This document shows, piece by piece, positions 25,033 through 34,464 of a stretch of DNA of 64,000 bases. Location: the NCBI RefSeq assembly GCF_002204745.1, contig NZ_NIRR01000014.1, positions 34,960 to 98,959 of the forward strand, read 5' to 3'. Source of the DNA: Hymenobacter amundsenii. Its GTDB lineage: Bacteria > Bacteroidota > Bacteroidia > Cytophagales > Hymenobacteraceae. The translations under genes and the position numbers were made by a program. The notes beneath the pieces are model-generated. The model was not told the origin of the DNA and made no database searches. It saw nothing but the letters and a program-made list of their open reading frames with translations. Within the stretch, counting starts at the first letter, position 1. Each line of letters opens with the position of its first letter.

Positions 25033-26880
25033 ATGTTGATGCGGAAAACCGCTGCCCTGCTGCTTTTGAGCCTGCCGCTGGCGCTGGCTACCCCTGCCCA
25101 GGCCCAGGCCCCTGTTCGTTACGAGTTGGCCTTCCCAAACGCCGTTCATCACGAAGCCCGCATAACGGTGACTTTCCGGGAGCTGCCGGCTGGGCCGCTG
25201 CACGTGCGCATGGCCCGCTCCTCGCCCGGCCGCTACGCCCTCCACGAATTCGCCAAGAACGTGTACGATGTGGCCGCCACCGACTCGCGGGGCCAGACGC
25301 TGCGCCTGACCAAGCCTGACCCTTACGGCTGGGACGTAGCCGGCCACGACGGCACCGTGACCTTCACCTATACCCTGTTCGGCGACCGGACCGACGGCAC
25401 CTACGCCGGCATTGACGGCCGCCACGCCCACCTGAACATGCCTGCCACGCTGGCCTACGCCGAAGGGCTGGAGCAGCGGCCCGCCGAGGTGCGCTTCGGC
25501 CTGCTGCCCGGCTGGACGGTGGCCTCGCAGCTCCAGCCCGACGCGGCTGGCACCACCTACTCGGCTCCCAACCTGCAATACCTCATGGATTCGCCCACCT
25601 CTTTGGGTGAGCAGCAGGTGTGCAGCTGGCAGGAAGGCGGCCGGACCATCGAGCTGAAGGTGCTCCACGACGGCACGCTCACCGAGCTCGACGCCTACGC
25701 CGCCCAGACCAAAAAAGTAGTGAAGGAGGCGGCCGCCATTTTCGGGGGTCTGCCCGCCTACGATTTCGGGCGCTACACGTTTGTGGCCAACTACCTGCCC
25801 CAGACCAGCTCCGACGGCATGGAGCACCGCAACTCCACCAGCCTCACCAGCAGCCGCCCCCTCCGCGGCCCCGGCGCCCTCGACAACCTGGGCACCGTGG
25901 CCCACGAGTTTTTCCACAGCTGGAACGTGGAGCGCCTGCGCCCCCAGGACCTGGAGCCGTTCGATTTTCAGCGGGCCAACATGAGCAGCAACCTCTGGTT
26001 TGCCGAGGGCTTTACCCAGTATTTCGGGGAGCTGCTGCTGCGCCGGGCGGGCGTGTACACCGATTCGGCGTACGCCAAAGAGGCCCTCACGGGCTTGGTA
26101 AGCGCCATCACGCTGGCCCCCGGCGCTGCTCGGTACTCGCCGGTGGAGATGAGCCAGCAGGCCCCGTTCGTGGATGCCGCCGCCGCCATCGACCCCAACA
26201 ACCGCGTGAATACCTACCTGAGCTACTACTACATCGGCGGGGCCAATGCCCTGGCTCTCGATCTGGAGCTGCGGGCCCGGTTCAAAACCGACCTCGATAC
26301 CTACATGCGCACGCTCTGGCAGCAGTTTGGTAGTAAGCAGCAGAACTACGCCCCGGCCCGGCCCTACACGCTGCCTGACTTGCAGCGTGTACTGGGCGAA
26401 GTAGCCCGCGATACGGCCTTTGCCGGCCAGTTCTTTCGCCAGCACATCCTCGGCCACCAGCGCCCCGACTATGCCACACTACTGGCCCCCGCTGGCTTGC
26501 TGGTGCGCCCCGCCAAACCCGGCCAGGCCAGCCTGGCGGCTCGCCTGAGCTTCAACGCTGCCGACAGCACCGCCACGCTGGGCACCACCACCGTGGGCTC
26601 GCCCCTCTACGCCGCCGGCCTCGACCGCGAAGACGTAATACTCCGCCTCGACGGCCAGCGCATTAGCAGCGGTAAAAGCTTTCAGCAGCGTCTGGGGGAA
26701 CACAAACCCGGCGACGTGGTGCAGTTGGAAGCGCGCACCCGGACCGGCGTGCGTACCGTACCCGTCACGCTGATCGAAGACCCGACGCTGGAAGTCATTA
26801 CCTATGAGGAAGCCAAGCAGCCGCTAAGCCGGGCGCAGAAGAAATTCCGCGCCGCCTGGCTGGGCAGTAAGGCGAAGTAG
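25033..26880 (+). CDS. M61 family glycyl aminopeptidase with PDZ domain
   Basis: An exported zinc metallopeptidase of about 615 aa. A signal peptide (ending PAQAQA) leads into the N-terminal beta domain typical of M61. The active site is VAHEFFHSWNVERLRP with the HExxH at residues 291-295, and the downstream Glu lies in NLWFAEGFTQYFGELL. A PDZ domain (GSPLYAAGLDREDVILRLDGQRI) ends the protein near residues 515-590. M61 enzymes release N-terminal residues, preferring Gly or Ala in the characterised member. Start is ATG 25033 (ATG 25039 is equally possible); TTG 25003 is rejected. Confidence 0.93.
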   Translation: MLMRKTAALLLLSLPLALATPAQAQAPVRYELAFPNAVHHEARITVTFRELPAGPLHVRMARSSPGRYALHEFAKNVYDVAATDSRGQTLRLTKPDPYGWDVAGHDGTVTFTYTLFGDRTDGTYAGIDGRHAHLNMPATLAYAEGLEQRPAEVRFGLLPGWTVASQLQPDAAGTTYSAPNLQYLMDSPTSLGEQQVCSWQEGGRTIELKVLHDGTLTELDAYAAQTKKVVKEAAAIFGGLPAYDFGRYTFVANYLPQTSSDGMEHRNSTSLTSSRPLRGPGALDNLGTVAHEFFHSWNVERLRPQDLEPFDFQRANMSSNLWFAEGFTQYFGELLLRRAGVYTDSAYAKEALTGLVSAITLAPGAARYSPVEMSQQAPFVDAAAAIDPNNRVNTYLSYYYIGGANALALDLELRARFKTDLDTYMRTLWQQFGSKQQNYAPARPYTLPDLQRVLGEVARDTAFAGQFFRQHILGHQRPDYATLLAPAGLLVRPAKPGQASLAARLSFNAADSTATLGTTTVGSPLYAAGLDREDVILRLDGQRISSGKSFQQRLGEHKPGDVVQLEARTRTGVRTVPVTLIEDPTLEVITYEEAKQPLSRAQKKFRAAWLGSKAK

Positions 26881-26896
26881 CATAACGAGTTTATCA

Positions 26897-26940
26897 GAAC
26901 GTCATGCTGAGCGAAGGCGGAGCCGTAGTCGAAGCATGAC
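26897..26940. repeat. Partial dispersed repeat, copy E
   Basis: GAACGTCATGCTGAGCGAAGG followed by GTCGAAGCATGAC matches one half of the palindrome at 31149-31262, including its GAAGCAT core. Confidence 0.6.
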
Positions 26941-26971
26941 TTACTTACCTACCACTACCCCTTCTCACCTC

Positions 26972-27628
26972 CTACCGGCTCATATAAAACCGCCAGGCCA
27001 GCAGGGCCAAGAAGCCCAGTATGCCCAGCACCATAAGTCGTTGGCCGTGGGCGCGGTCGGGGGCCTGGAAAACGGGCACCCGCTCGCCGTTGGGCAGCTG
27101 GCGGTAGTGCGAGTAGAGGTGCCAGCCGATAAAAAAGCTCAGCACGCCCCCGAAAATGGCCAGCACGTAGCCAGCCACCACCCAGCGGCTTTGCCGGGGC
27201 TCGGGCCGGGCCAGCTCCTGTAGGCGTTGCTGGCGTAGCTGTTCCAGCGTCTCCGGGCCTGGGGCCGCTCCTCGGTCCTGGAGCAGGCGCTGGGCCAGGG
27301 CTACGTCGAGGCTGTTCCATTCATCGGGCTTGCCCAGCACATCGAGGAGCTCCTCGTTGCGGAAGCTGAACAGGTAGTAGTCGGCTGGCAAATCGGCCAG
27401 TTGGGCCTCGGCGGCGGCCAGCTCCAGGGTATGGGCGCGTTCGAAATCGGCGGCGCGCAGTTGCACCAGGAAGTAGCGGCTGGTTTCGTTGAAGGCGAAC
27501 GAGGCATCGATGGGTAGCTGGTCGAGCCGGGTGTCGTAGTCGAAGCCATGCTCGTGGAGCAGGTGCAGCAGGGGCTGGGCTACGGTGGCGTTGGGAAAGC
27601 GCTGGTAGGTCTGGAATTCGTCGGGCAT
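26972..27628 (-). CDS. Membrane protein of unknown function
   Basis: The 218-aa product has a soluble N-terminal part (MPDEFQTYQRFPNATVAQPLLHLL ..., residues 1-145), and two C-terminal membrane helices: VVAGYVLAIFGGVLSFFIGW and LMVLGILGFLALLAWRFY. The N-terminal segment recalls small 'signal transducing' DUF2007-like domains, but the match is weak. No catalytic motif is seen. It is convergent with the M61 gene. Confidence 0.7.
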   Translation of the reverse strand: MPDEFQTYQRFPNATVAQPLLHLLHEHGFDYDTRLDQLPIDASFAFNETSRYFLVQLRAADFERAHTLELAAAEAQLADLPADYYLFSFRNEELLDVLGKPDEWNSLDVALAQRLLQDRGAAPGPETLEQLRQQRLQELARPEPRQSRWVVAGYVLAIFGGVLSFFIGWHLYSHYRQLPNGERVPVFQAPDRAHGQRLMVLGILGFLALLAWRFYMSR

Positions 27629-27756
27629 GAACGGGGAGACGCGGGCGAAGGAGGCGCGACGCGGTGGTCAAAGAAACAGCATTCTGCTAAACCGATGGTT
27701 TTATGGCCCGGCAGGCACCAAGAGGCTAGCCGGTTCGTTGGAAGCAAAATGGCATT

Positions 27757-27787
27757 TTGCCCCACCACGCGGGGTTTCGTATCTTGC
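27757..27787 (+). promoter_or_regulatory. Candidate promoter
   Basis: TTG at 27757-27759 and TATCTTGC at 27780-27787 are 20 nt apart; the next ATG is at 27822. Confidence 0.5.
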
Positions 27788-27821
27788 CTGACCGCCTCCG
27801 ACCTCAACTGCTGCTTTGCCC

Positions 27822-28388
27822 ATGCCCCGATTTCTGTATCTCCTGCCTGCTGCCTTACTGGCAGTTACCGCCGCCCTGGCCCAGAACGCGGCTCCGGCCG
27901 GCCCACGGCTGGGCCTGAAGCCCTCGTACAGCCTGCAGGCCGGCGCTACGTTTGCCGGCCGCTACGGCTCGGCCACCTACCTCAGCCCCACGGTTTCGCT
28001 GCCGCTTACCCAGCGGTTTTCGGTGTTTGGGGGCGTTACGTACCTGCGGACGATGCCAGGCATGATGGCCGCGCCACGGGCCGAAAACGGCTCTTTCAAT
28101 CAGCTGGGCACCAATCATTATCTCATCCAGGGCGGCGGGCAGTACGCGGTGTCGCCGCGGTTATTGCTCACCGGATCAGCCTGGAAAGACCTCACGCCAA
28201 GCGGTTTGCCCGGCGTGAATCCGTATGCCGGTTTCGGCGGCAACCTGGGCCAGGGCGTAAACCTGCGGGCCGATTACCATATCACGGAGAACTTCTCGGT
28301 GTCGGGCGGGGTGCGGGTAAGCAACGGGGCCACGGCCTACCCGGGCAGCCCATACGGCAACTCGTATGGCAGCCCCTGGGGCTACTAA
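27822..28388 (+). CDS. Putative secreted or outer-membrane beta protein
   Basis: The 188-aa product has a signal peptide (MPRFLYLLPAALLAVTAALAQ). Gly-, Tyr- and Thr-rich repeats of alternating pattern follow (YSLQAGATFAGRYGSATYLSPTVSLPL, RADYHITENFSVSGGVRVS), as in small beta-barrels. The end is Gly/Ser/Tyr-rich (PYGNSYGSPWGY), which is not a classical barrel terminus. Function unknown. ATG 27822 follows a good candidate promoter. Confidence 0.7.
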   Translation: MPRFLYLLPAALLAVTAALAQNAAPAGPRLGLKPSYSLQAGATFAGRYGSATYLSPTVSLPLTQRFSVFGGVTYLRTMPGMMAAPRAENGSFNQLGTNHYLIQGGGQYAVSPRLLLTGSAWKDLTPSGLPGVNPYAGFGGNLGQGVNLRADYHITENFSVSGGVRVSNGATAYPGSPYGNSYGSPWGY

Positions 28389-28413
28389 TATCTCTCCGGC
28401 GCTTCGTTTTTCT

Positions 28414-29436
28414 ATGCCCACTCCCCGCTACGTTCGCAATCCGCAGCTATCTACCATCAAGCCTAATTACCCCGGCAACAAAATACTGGGCCGCGAATAC
28501 TGCAACGGCGAGCAGCTCTATGAGCCCGAGTTCGGTACGCTGCTCAAGTGGCAGCTAAGCAAAAACCCGCAGAAGGAAGAGAAGAAGGCCGATACCTGGG
28601 CACCCGAAGTAGTGGATTGCACCACTTTCCTGCAAAGCCGCGAAGATGGGCTGGTGTGGCTGGGCCATTCGAGCTTCGTGCTGCGGGTAGCGGGCGTTAC
28701 AATGATTACTGACCCGCTGCTGTTCTCGTCGCTGGGGTTGCGCCGCCGCCACGCCCTGCCCTGCCGCCCCGAAGACCTGACCGGCATCGATGTGCTGCTA
28801 CTCAGCCACGGCCACCGCGACCACCTCGACGAGCAATCCATTAAGCTACTGGCCCGCCAGAACCCGGCCATGCGCGCTTTTGGGCCGCTGGGCCTGGTGA
28901 AGCTGCTGCGCGGCATTGCGCCTAAGCTACCGGTGCAGGAAGCCGGCTGGTGGCAGCAGTTCGATTTAAGTGCGTTGGGCGAAACCCCACCATTCGAGCT
29001 GTTCGAGCTGCCTGCCTCACACTGGTACCGCCGCGGTCTGCTCGACCTGAACAAGGTCCTCTGGGGCTCCTTACTGCTACGCCTGCCCGACGACCGCACC
29101 CTCTACTTCGCCGGCGACACCAACATGAACGGCCACTTCGAGGAAATCGAGCGGCAGTTTGGCCCCCTGGATATCGTGCTCATGCCCATCGGGGCCTACA
29201 AACCGGCCTACATGATGGCCGGTAGCCACACCAACCCCCACGAATCGGCCAAGGCGGCCAACCAGCTCCGCGCCGGCCACCTCGTGCCCATGCACCACGG
29301 CACCTTCGACCTGAGCGACGAACCCGCCTCCGAGCCGCAGCGCCTCATCCGGGAAATTGCCGCCTCCGGCATGCTGCGCCCCGAGCTGCACGTGCCCGCC
29401 GTGGGCGAAGTGCTGCGCTGGCAGGACTGGGTTTAG
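28414..29436 (+). CDS. MBL-fold metallo-hydrolase, NAPE-PLD/UlaG-like
   Basis: The 340-aa cytosolic protein has the metallo-beta-lactamase fold metal box LLLSHGHRDHLDEQS, preceded by VWLGHSSFVLRVAGVTMITDPL. Further metal ligands are in YFAGDTNMNGHFEEI and in the C-terminal LVPMHHGTFDLS. MPIGAYKPAYMM and HTNPHESAKAA are typical of the NAPE-PLD-like branch, which cleaves phosphodiesters, although bacterial substrates are mostly unknown. ATG 28414 is used because the earlier frame overlaps the preceding gene. It is 25 bp from that gene, so the two may be co-transcribed. Confidence 0.9.
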   Translation: MPTPRYVRNPQLSTIKPNYPGNKILGREYCNGEQLYEPEFGTLLKWQLSKNPQKEEKKADTWAPEVVDCTTFLQSREDGLVWLGHSSFVLRVAGVTMITDPLLFSSLGLRRRHALPCRPEDLTGIDVLLLSHGHRDHLDEQSIKLLARQNPAMRAFGPLGLVKLLRGIAPKLPVQEAGWWQQFDLSALGETPPFELFELPASHWYRRGLLDLNKVLWGSLLLRLPDDRTLYFAGDTNMNGHFEEIERQFGPLDIVLMPIGAYKPAYMMAGSHTNPHESAKAANQLRAGHLVPMHHGTFDLSDEPASEPQRLIREIAASGMLRPELHVPAVGEVLRWQDWV

Positions 29437-29437
29437 T

Positions 29438-29601
29438 GAGCTGTTAGCTGACAGCTATTAGCTGTTAGTCTCGTTCAGGCTTTCGGGTTAAAGCGGATGC
29501 TTGTAGCTTGCACCTTCATGTTGTTGTCGGCAAGCGGTTATCAGGCAAGTACTGATAGCCCCAAAGTCAGCTAACAGCTATCAGCTAAAAGCTAACAGCT
29601 C
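29438..29601. repeat. Inverted repeat of AGCTGTTAGCTG type
   Basis: A 31-bp arm starting GAGCTGTTAGCTGACAGCT (29438-29469) is mirrored at 29571-29601 with a few mismatches. The interval between the MBL and symporter genes is almost entirely this element. Confidence 0.7.
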
Positions 29602-29608
29602 AACCAAA

Positions 29609-31090
29609 ATGTCCCCCACCCTTGTTCTGAGTCTGATTGCGGGCTACTTCGTGGTCCTGATGATTATCGCCTACTTCACGTCGCGGAAGGCCACGAGCGA
29701 GTCGTTCTTCATTGCCAACCGCAACGCGCCCTGGTACATGGTGGCCTTCGCCATGATTGGCACCTCCCTTTCGGGCGTCACGTTTATTTCGATTCCCGGC
29801 ATGGTATCCGGGCAGGGCTGGAGCTACATGGCCGTAGTACTGGGCTACACGGTGGGCTACCTCGTGATTGGCACCGTGCTCATGCCGCTGTATTACCGGC
29901 TGCGGCTGGTGAGCATCTATACCTATCTGGAGCAGCGGTTCGGGTTCTGGAGCTACAAAACGGGCGCGTTCTTCTTCCTGATTTCCAGGGCCGTGGGGGC
30001 CGCGTTCCGGGTGTTTCTGGTGGCCGGAGTGCTCCAGTTCGCCGTTTTTGATCAGCTGGGCGTGCCGTTTGCTGTGACGGTTACGGTCAGCATTTTCCTG
30101 ATTTACCTCTACACCTTCCGCGGGGGCCTTAAAACCATCCTCTGGACCGATACCTTCCAGACCATGGCTATGCTCATCTGCGTGGCCGTGAGCATCTATC
30201 TCATGGCCCAGGAGCTGAACCTGGGCTTTGCCGGATTGGTGAAAACGGTGAAGGAAAGCTCCATGTCACAGATTTACTTCTCCGACCCCAAGGATGATAA
30301 GTTCTTCTGGAAGCAATTCGCCTCCGGGGCTTTCATCACCATTGTGATGACCGGCCTCGACCAGGATTTGATGCAGAAAAACCTGAGCTGCCGCAACCTC
30401 CAAGACGCTCAGAAGAACATGTTCTGGTTCACCATCGCCATTGTGCTCGTGAACGTGTTCTTCCTCTCACTGGGCGTACTGCTCTACCAGTTTGCCGCCG
30501 CCAAGGGCATTGCCTTGCCGACCAACCCTGCAACCGGGGCTGTTATTGGTGACAACGTGTTTCCGCTGCTGGCTACCAACCACTTTAGCCTGTTTGCGGG
30601 TGTCATCTTCATCCTGGGCATCATCGCCGTCACCTATGCCTCCGCCGATTCAGCCCTCACGGCCCTCACTACCTCGTTTTGCGTGGACATGCTAAACATC
30701 GGGCAGTACAAGGAGAAGAAGCAGAAGAATCTGCGGCAGCTGACCCACCTAGGCTTTTCGGTGGTGCTGATTGTGATTATCTTGATTTTCCGGGCCATCA
30801 ACGACCAGAGCGTGATTACAGCCGTGTTTAAAGCGGCCGGCTACACTTACGGGCCGCTGCTGGGCCTGTATTCGTTCGGCATCTTCACCAGCCGCGGCCT
30901 CCACGACAAGCTGGTGTTGCCCTTGTGCCTGCTCGCCCCGCTGCTCACCTGGTTCATCAATGCCAACTCCGAGGCCTGGTGGGATTACAAGTTCGGCTTC
31001 GAGATTCTGATCCTCAACGGCCTCATCACCTTCCTAGGCCTGTGGGCTATTTCGCGCCCCCGCAACCTCGAATTGAACCCCGTGGCGTAG
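29609..31090 (+). CDS. Sodium/solute symporter (SSS family)
   Basis: The 493-aa inner-membrane protein has about 13 hydrophobic helices and the SSS pattern: ATSESFFIANRNAPWYMVAFAMIGTSLSG early on, GGLKTILWTDTFQTMAMLI, a DQDLMQKNLSCRNLQDAQKNMF cytosolic loop, and YASADSALTALTTSF. Such carriers use sodium to import sugars, acids or other small solutes; which one is not clear here. Start ATG 29609 follows an inverted repeat directly, so the promoter may lie inside it. Confidence 0.92.
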   Translation: MSPTLVLSLIAGYFVVLMIIAYFTSRKATSESFFIANRNAPWYMVAFAMIGTSLSGVTFISIPGMVSGQGWSYMAVVLGYTVGYLVIGTVLMPLYYRLRLVSIYTYLEQRFGFWSYKTGAFFFLISRAVGAAFRVFLVAGVLQFAVFDQLGVPFAVTVTVSIFLIYLYTFRGGLKTILWTDTFQTMAMLICVAVSIYLMAQELNLGFAGLVKTVKESSMSQIYFSDPKDDKFFWKQFASGAFITIVMTGLDQDLMQKNLSCRNLQDAQKNMFWFTIAIVLVNVFFLSLGVLLYQFAAAKGIALPTNPATGAVIGDNVFPLLATNHFSLFAGVIFILGIIAVTYASADSALTALTTSFCVDMLNIGQYKEKKQKNLRQLTHLGFSVVLIVIILIFRAINDQSVITAVFKAAGYTYGPLLGLYSFGIFTSRGLHDKLVLPLCLLAPLLTWFINANSEAWWDYKFGFEILILNGLITFLGLWAISRPRNLELNPVA

Positions 31091-31148
31091 TGGTTGTTCT
31101 TGGGTTATAAGTGCGCGTTGAGAATTAGAGAAAGCGGTAATAAGAACT

Positions 31149-31262
31149 GTCATGCTGAGCGAAGGCGCAAGCCGGAGTCGAAGCATCTCTACCGCCATAC
31201 TGACTAACGGTGCTACGACGAAGCGGTAGAGATGCTTCGACTCCGCCTTCGTTCAGCATGAC
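31149..31262. repeat. Palindromic intergenic repeat, copy F
   Basis: Arms of about 40 bp (left starts GTCATGCTGAGCGAAGGCG, right ends GCCTTCGTTCAGCATGAC) pair with a small bulge around a 30-nt centre. This is the longest member with the GAAGCATCTCTACCGC core. Confidence 0.8.
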
Positions 31263-31314
31263 GTGCTTTTTGCCTGTTCAACATCAGCCAAAACCCCAAG
31301 CCCCAAACCCCGCT

Positions 31315-31794
31315 ATGAAACATCTTTTCTTCATCCTGCTGCTCGTACCTTTGGGCCTTACCAAAGGCTGGGCCCAGCAAACCACTCCCGCTAAGCAGCC
31401 CGTTGAGTTGAAAGCGGGCCGGATGCAGGCCCAGGCCAAGCCCGCCGCCAACCGGCCCGACGTGCCACCCCAGTTTCCGGGTGGGGCCGCAGGCCTAAAC
31501 CAGTTTTTTCAGCAGAACTTAAAGTATCCCGAAGCGGCCAGCGTCAAGCAAATCAGCGGCCACGTGGTGATGACCTTCACGGTGGAAGCCGACGGCCACC
31601 TGACCAACCCCTCGGTGGTGCAGCCCCTAAGCCCCGAGTGCGACACGGAGGCGCTGCGGGTGCTGGGCCAGATGCCAGCCTGGAAACCCGCCACCCGCAA
31701 GGGCCAGCCGATGCCCATCCAGGTACGCCTGCCCGTACCCTTCGGCGTGTCCGAGGGTTTGCAGGTGGAGCAAGGCAAACCCAAATTTGATTAA
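31315..31794 (+). CDS. TonB C-terminal domain protein, exported
   Basis: The 159-aa product has a signal peptide (cut near GWAQQ) and a TonB-like C-terminal domain: FPGGAAGLNQFFQQNLKYPEAA, GHVVMTFTVEADGHLTNPSVVQPLSPECDTEALRVLGQMPAWKPATRKGQPM. The usual N-terminal membrane anchor and Pro-rich spanner of TonB are absent, so it is a free periplasmic domain rather than a classical energy transducer. Proteins of this form are common in Bacteroidota and their role is unclear. Start ATG 31315 lies after the palindromic repeat. Confidence 0.85.
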   Translation: MKHLFFILLLVPLGLTKGWAQQTTPAKQPVELKAGRMQAQAKPAANRPDVPPQFPGGAAGLNQFFQQNLKYPEAASVKQISGHVVMTFTVEADGHLTNPSVVQPLSPECDTEALRVLGQMPAWKPATRKGQPMPIQVRLPVPFGVSEGLQVEQGKPKFD

Positions 31795-31795
31795 T

Positions 31796-31913
31796 GAGGA
31801 GCTAGGAGTTAGAATCCAGGGGCTGGAATTCAGGTAGTGAGGAGCCAAAACAGAGGTCTTCACACTTCATTCTTCCAACTCCTCGCTTCTAGCTCTTAAC
31901 TCCTAGCTTCCCA
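31796..31913. repeat. Imperfect inverted repeat (CTAGGAGTTA)
   Basis: GGAGCTAGGAGTTAG at the left and TAACTCCTAGCTTCC at the right are complementary and fill the gap between two genes. No gene is present. Confidence 0.5.
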
Positions 31914-31919
31914 AAAGAA

Positions 31920-33767
31920 ATGGCCCGAAGTGGACTCAATAGCAGCGGCAGCGACCTCGCAATGGCCGAGCTGCCCAAACCGAAAGTAAACAAGGAATCA
32001 CTCAAGCGCAGCCTGCGGATTTTCCGCTACATGCTGCCCTACCGAACGAAATTTATTGTAGGCCTGCTGATGTTGCTGCTCAGCAGCAGCACGTTTATGG
32101 CCTTTCCCTGGCTGGCTGGCAAGCTGATTGGAGCGGCCAACCACGAGCCGTTGGTGCTCTCGAACGGCTGGGTGCTGGGCATCAACCAGATTGCCCTGCT
32201 GCTGTTTGGCATCATCGTTTTCCAGGGCTTTTTCTCGTTCGGGCGCATCTGGTTCTTTACGCAGGTGAGCGAGTTCACCGTGCGCGACATCCGGCGGGCG
32301 CTCTACGGTAAGTTCGTGCAGCTGCCCATTCCCTACTTCGAGCAGAACCGCGTGGGCGCCATCACTTCGCGCATCACGTCCGACGTAGCCCAGATTCAGG
32401 ACACGTTTTCGCTGACCCTGGCCGAGCTATTCCGGCAGATTTCGACCCTGCTTATCGGCATCACGGCCATCATGATTGTGTCGGTGAAGCTCTCTTTGTT
32501 CATGCTGCTCACCTTCCCGCCCATCATTCTGGTAGCCGGGTTGTTCGGGCGCAAAATTCGGGTGCTGGCCCGCGAAACCCAGCAGGAGCTGGCCAATACC
32601 AACACCATCGTCGAGGAAACATTGCAGGCCATCAACTCGGTGAAGGCCTTCACCAACGAGCGGTTTGAAACCAACCGCTACGGCACGGCCCTCGACCGGG
32701 TGGTGCGCACGGCGCTGCGCAGCAACCTCTACCGCGGCGGCTTCGTGTCGTTCATCATCATCGGCCTCACGGGCGGTATCATCCTCATTTTGTGGCGGGC
32801 GGCTTCGCTGGTTTACAACCCTGGACCCGACCACCTCGAAGTAGGCCAGCTACTCACCTTCCTGCTCTACACGGCTTTCATCGGAGCCTCTATTGCCGGT
32901 TTAGGCGAAATGTACGGCAAGGTCCAGAGCACCCTCGGAGCTTCAGAACGCATCCTCGAAATTCTGGACGAAACGCCCGAGCCCACCCACCTCGAACCCT
33001 CCGTGGGTCTTGTACCCACCATTATTCAGGGCGATATCCGCTACGAAAACGTGGCCTTCAACTACCCTACCCGCCCCGACGTACCGGTGCTTCAGGACAT
33101 CAGTTTCCGCATTGCGGCCGGTGAGAAAATTGCCCTCGTGGGCCCCAGCGGCGCCGGTAAAAGCACTATTGCCGGCCTGCTGATGCAGTTCTACCCGCTC
33201 AGCGGCGGCCACATCCGCATCGACGGCCACGAGGCCGCCGACTACGACCTGACGGCCCTGCGCCGCCACATCGGCATTGTGCCCCAGGAGACGCTGCTGT
33301 TCGGCGGCACCATCCGCGAGAACATTGCCTACGGCCGCCCCAATGCCACCGACGCCGAAATCGTGGAAGCCGCCGAGCGGGCCAATGCCTGGCGGTTCAT
33401 CCAGGGTTTCCCCGAAGGGCTCGATACGCTGGTCGGCGACCGGGGCATCAAGCTCTCGGGCGGGCAGCGCCAGCGCGTGGCCATTGCCCGCGCCATCCTG
33501 AAAAACCCCGCCATCCTCATCCTCGACGAAGCCACGTCCTCCCTCGACTCGGAGAGCGAGCAGCTGGTGCAAAGCGCCATGGACGAGCTGATGCAGAACC
33601 GTACCAGCATCATCATCGCCCACCGCCTGAGCACCATCCGCAAAGTGGACAAAATCCTGGTCATCGACGGCGGCCGCATTGTGGAGCAGGGCACCCACGA
33701 CGAGCTAAGCGAGCGGGAAGGCGGCCTTTACGCCAACCTGCTGCGCTTGCAGTTCGAGTTGACGTAG
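31920..33767 (+). CDS. ABC transporter, fused permease and ATPase
   Basis: The 615-aa half-transporter has six membrane helices (residues about 40-330) and a nucleotide-binding domain: Walker A GPSGAGKS at 408-415, signature LSGGQRQR near 511, Walker B ILILDEAT near 533, and the H-loop IIAHRLSTI. This layout is that of MsbA/LmrA-type exporters of lipids or drugs, working as homodimers. Start ATG 31920; an internal ATG at 31962 (MAELPKPK) would also be plausible. It stands alone, with no partner gene in an operon. Confidence 0.94.
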   Translation: MARSGLNSSGSDLAMAELPKPKVNKESLKRSLRIFRYMLPYRTKFIVGLLMLLLSSSTFMAFPWLAGKLIGAANHEPLVLSNGWVLGINQIALLLFGIIVFQGFFSFGRIWFFTQVSEFTVRDIRRALYGKFVQLPIPYFEQNRVGAITSRITSDVAQIQDTFSLTLAELFRQISTLLIGITAIMIVSVKLSLFMLLTFPPIILVAGLFGRKIRVLARETQQELANTNTIVEETLQAINSVKAFTNERFETNRYGTALDRVVRTALRSNLYRGGFVSFIIIGLTGGIILILWRAASLVYNPGPDHLEVGQLLTFLLYTAFIGASIAGLGEMYGKVQSTLGASERILEILDETPEPTHLEPSVGLVPTIIQGDIRYENVAFNYPTRPDVPVLQDISFRIAAGEKIALVGPSGAGKSTIAGLLMQFYPLSGGHIRIDGHEAADYDLTALRRHIGIVPQETLLFGGTIRENIAYGRPNATDAEIVEAAERANAWRFIQGFPEGLDTLVGDRGIKLSGGQRQRVAIARAILKNPAILILDEATSSLDSESEQLVQSAMDELMQNRTSIIIAHRLSTIRKVDKILVIDGGRIVEQGTHDELSEREGGLYANLLRLQFELT

Positions 33768-33839
33768 GAACGCCGCTGTCCAGATAGAACTTCGCTTTAT
33801 ATTCACGGATTAATAATACCAATCCGTATTTATACTCTT

Positions 33840-34397
33840 ATGGCTGGTGAATCAACAGTACAGGTTTTACTAATTCCCTCCACCCCGCCCACGTTCGCCG
33901 AATACCAGCTGATTCACCAGACCCAGGAGCGGCAGCGGCACCCCAGCCCCGAGGCAACCCGGCCCGTTACGTCCGACCCGTGGCCGCAATGGCTAAAGGG
34001 AGCACTGGTTTTGGCGGGCTCTTTCGGCCTTTCTTTTGCGAGTGGTGGGTTGGCATTTATGGTATTGGGAGTGGTAATGGTTAGTTTAGGCTTGTTGCAT
34101 CAACTCTGGGAGTACCGGCGGGCTTTTCGGCAGCAGCAGGCGCGGCCACAACCCAAGTCACTAGAGTTTTCAGAAGCGGGCCTCCGATTACACTACCCTT
34201 TAGGCACCGTCTTTCACGCTTGGGGTTCGCTGTATTACGTGCGCGAGATAGGCGACTGGCTGCTGCTTTACCCCGATGTGGAGTTTTGCTACTACCTCAA
34301 CCTCAAGCGGCTGCCTGAACCGCTGACTGCCGCCGACGTGCGGGCGCTGATACAATGGCGCGATATGCGGGCCGGTAAGGTTATTCCTGGAGCTTAG
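33840..34397 (+). CDS. YcxB-like membrane protein, first paralogue
   Basis: The 185-aa product has two membrane helices around residues 52-90 and a C-terminal domain like YcxB proteins. That domain reads AGLRLHYPLGTVFHAWGSLYYVREIGDWLLLYPDVEFCYYLNLKRLP, then a short helix, LTAADVRALIQW. The second part of the next gene's product has the same pattern. Function unknown; such proteins sit in the inner membrane with a cytosolic beta domain. An in-frame ATG at 33840 follows a 72-bp gap. Confidence 0.72.
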   Translation: MAGESTVQVLLIPSTPPTFAEYQLIHQTQERQRHPSPEATRPVTSDPWPQWLKGALVLAGSFGLSFASGGLAFMVLGVVMVSLGLLHQLWEYRRAFRQQQARPQPKSLEFSEAGLRLHYPLGTVFHAWGSLYYVREIGDWLLLYPDVEFCYYLNLKRLPEPLTAADVRALIQWRDMRAGKVIPGA

Positions 34398-34399
34398 CG

Positions 34400-34431
<32 letters not shown>

Positions 34432-34464
34432 TTTTAATTGGTGTAGTGCTTTCGTCCGCTTCTT

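Noticed and set aside
25027..26457. 476-aa open frame antisense to the M61 peptidase gene
   Set aside because: A shadow of the real gene: composition is that of reverse-complemented codons and no motif is visible.
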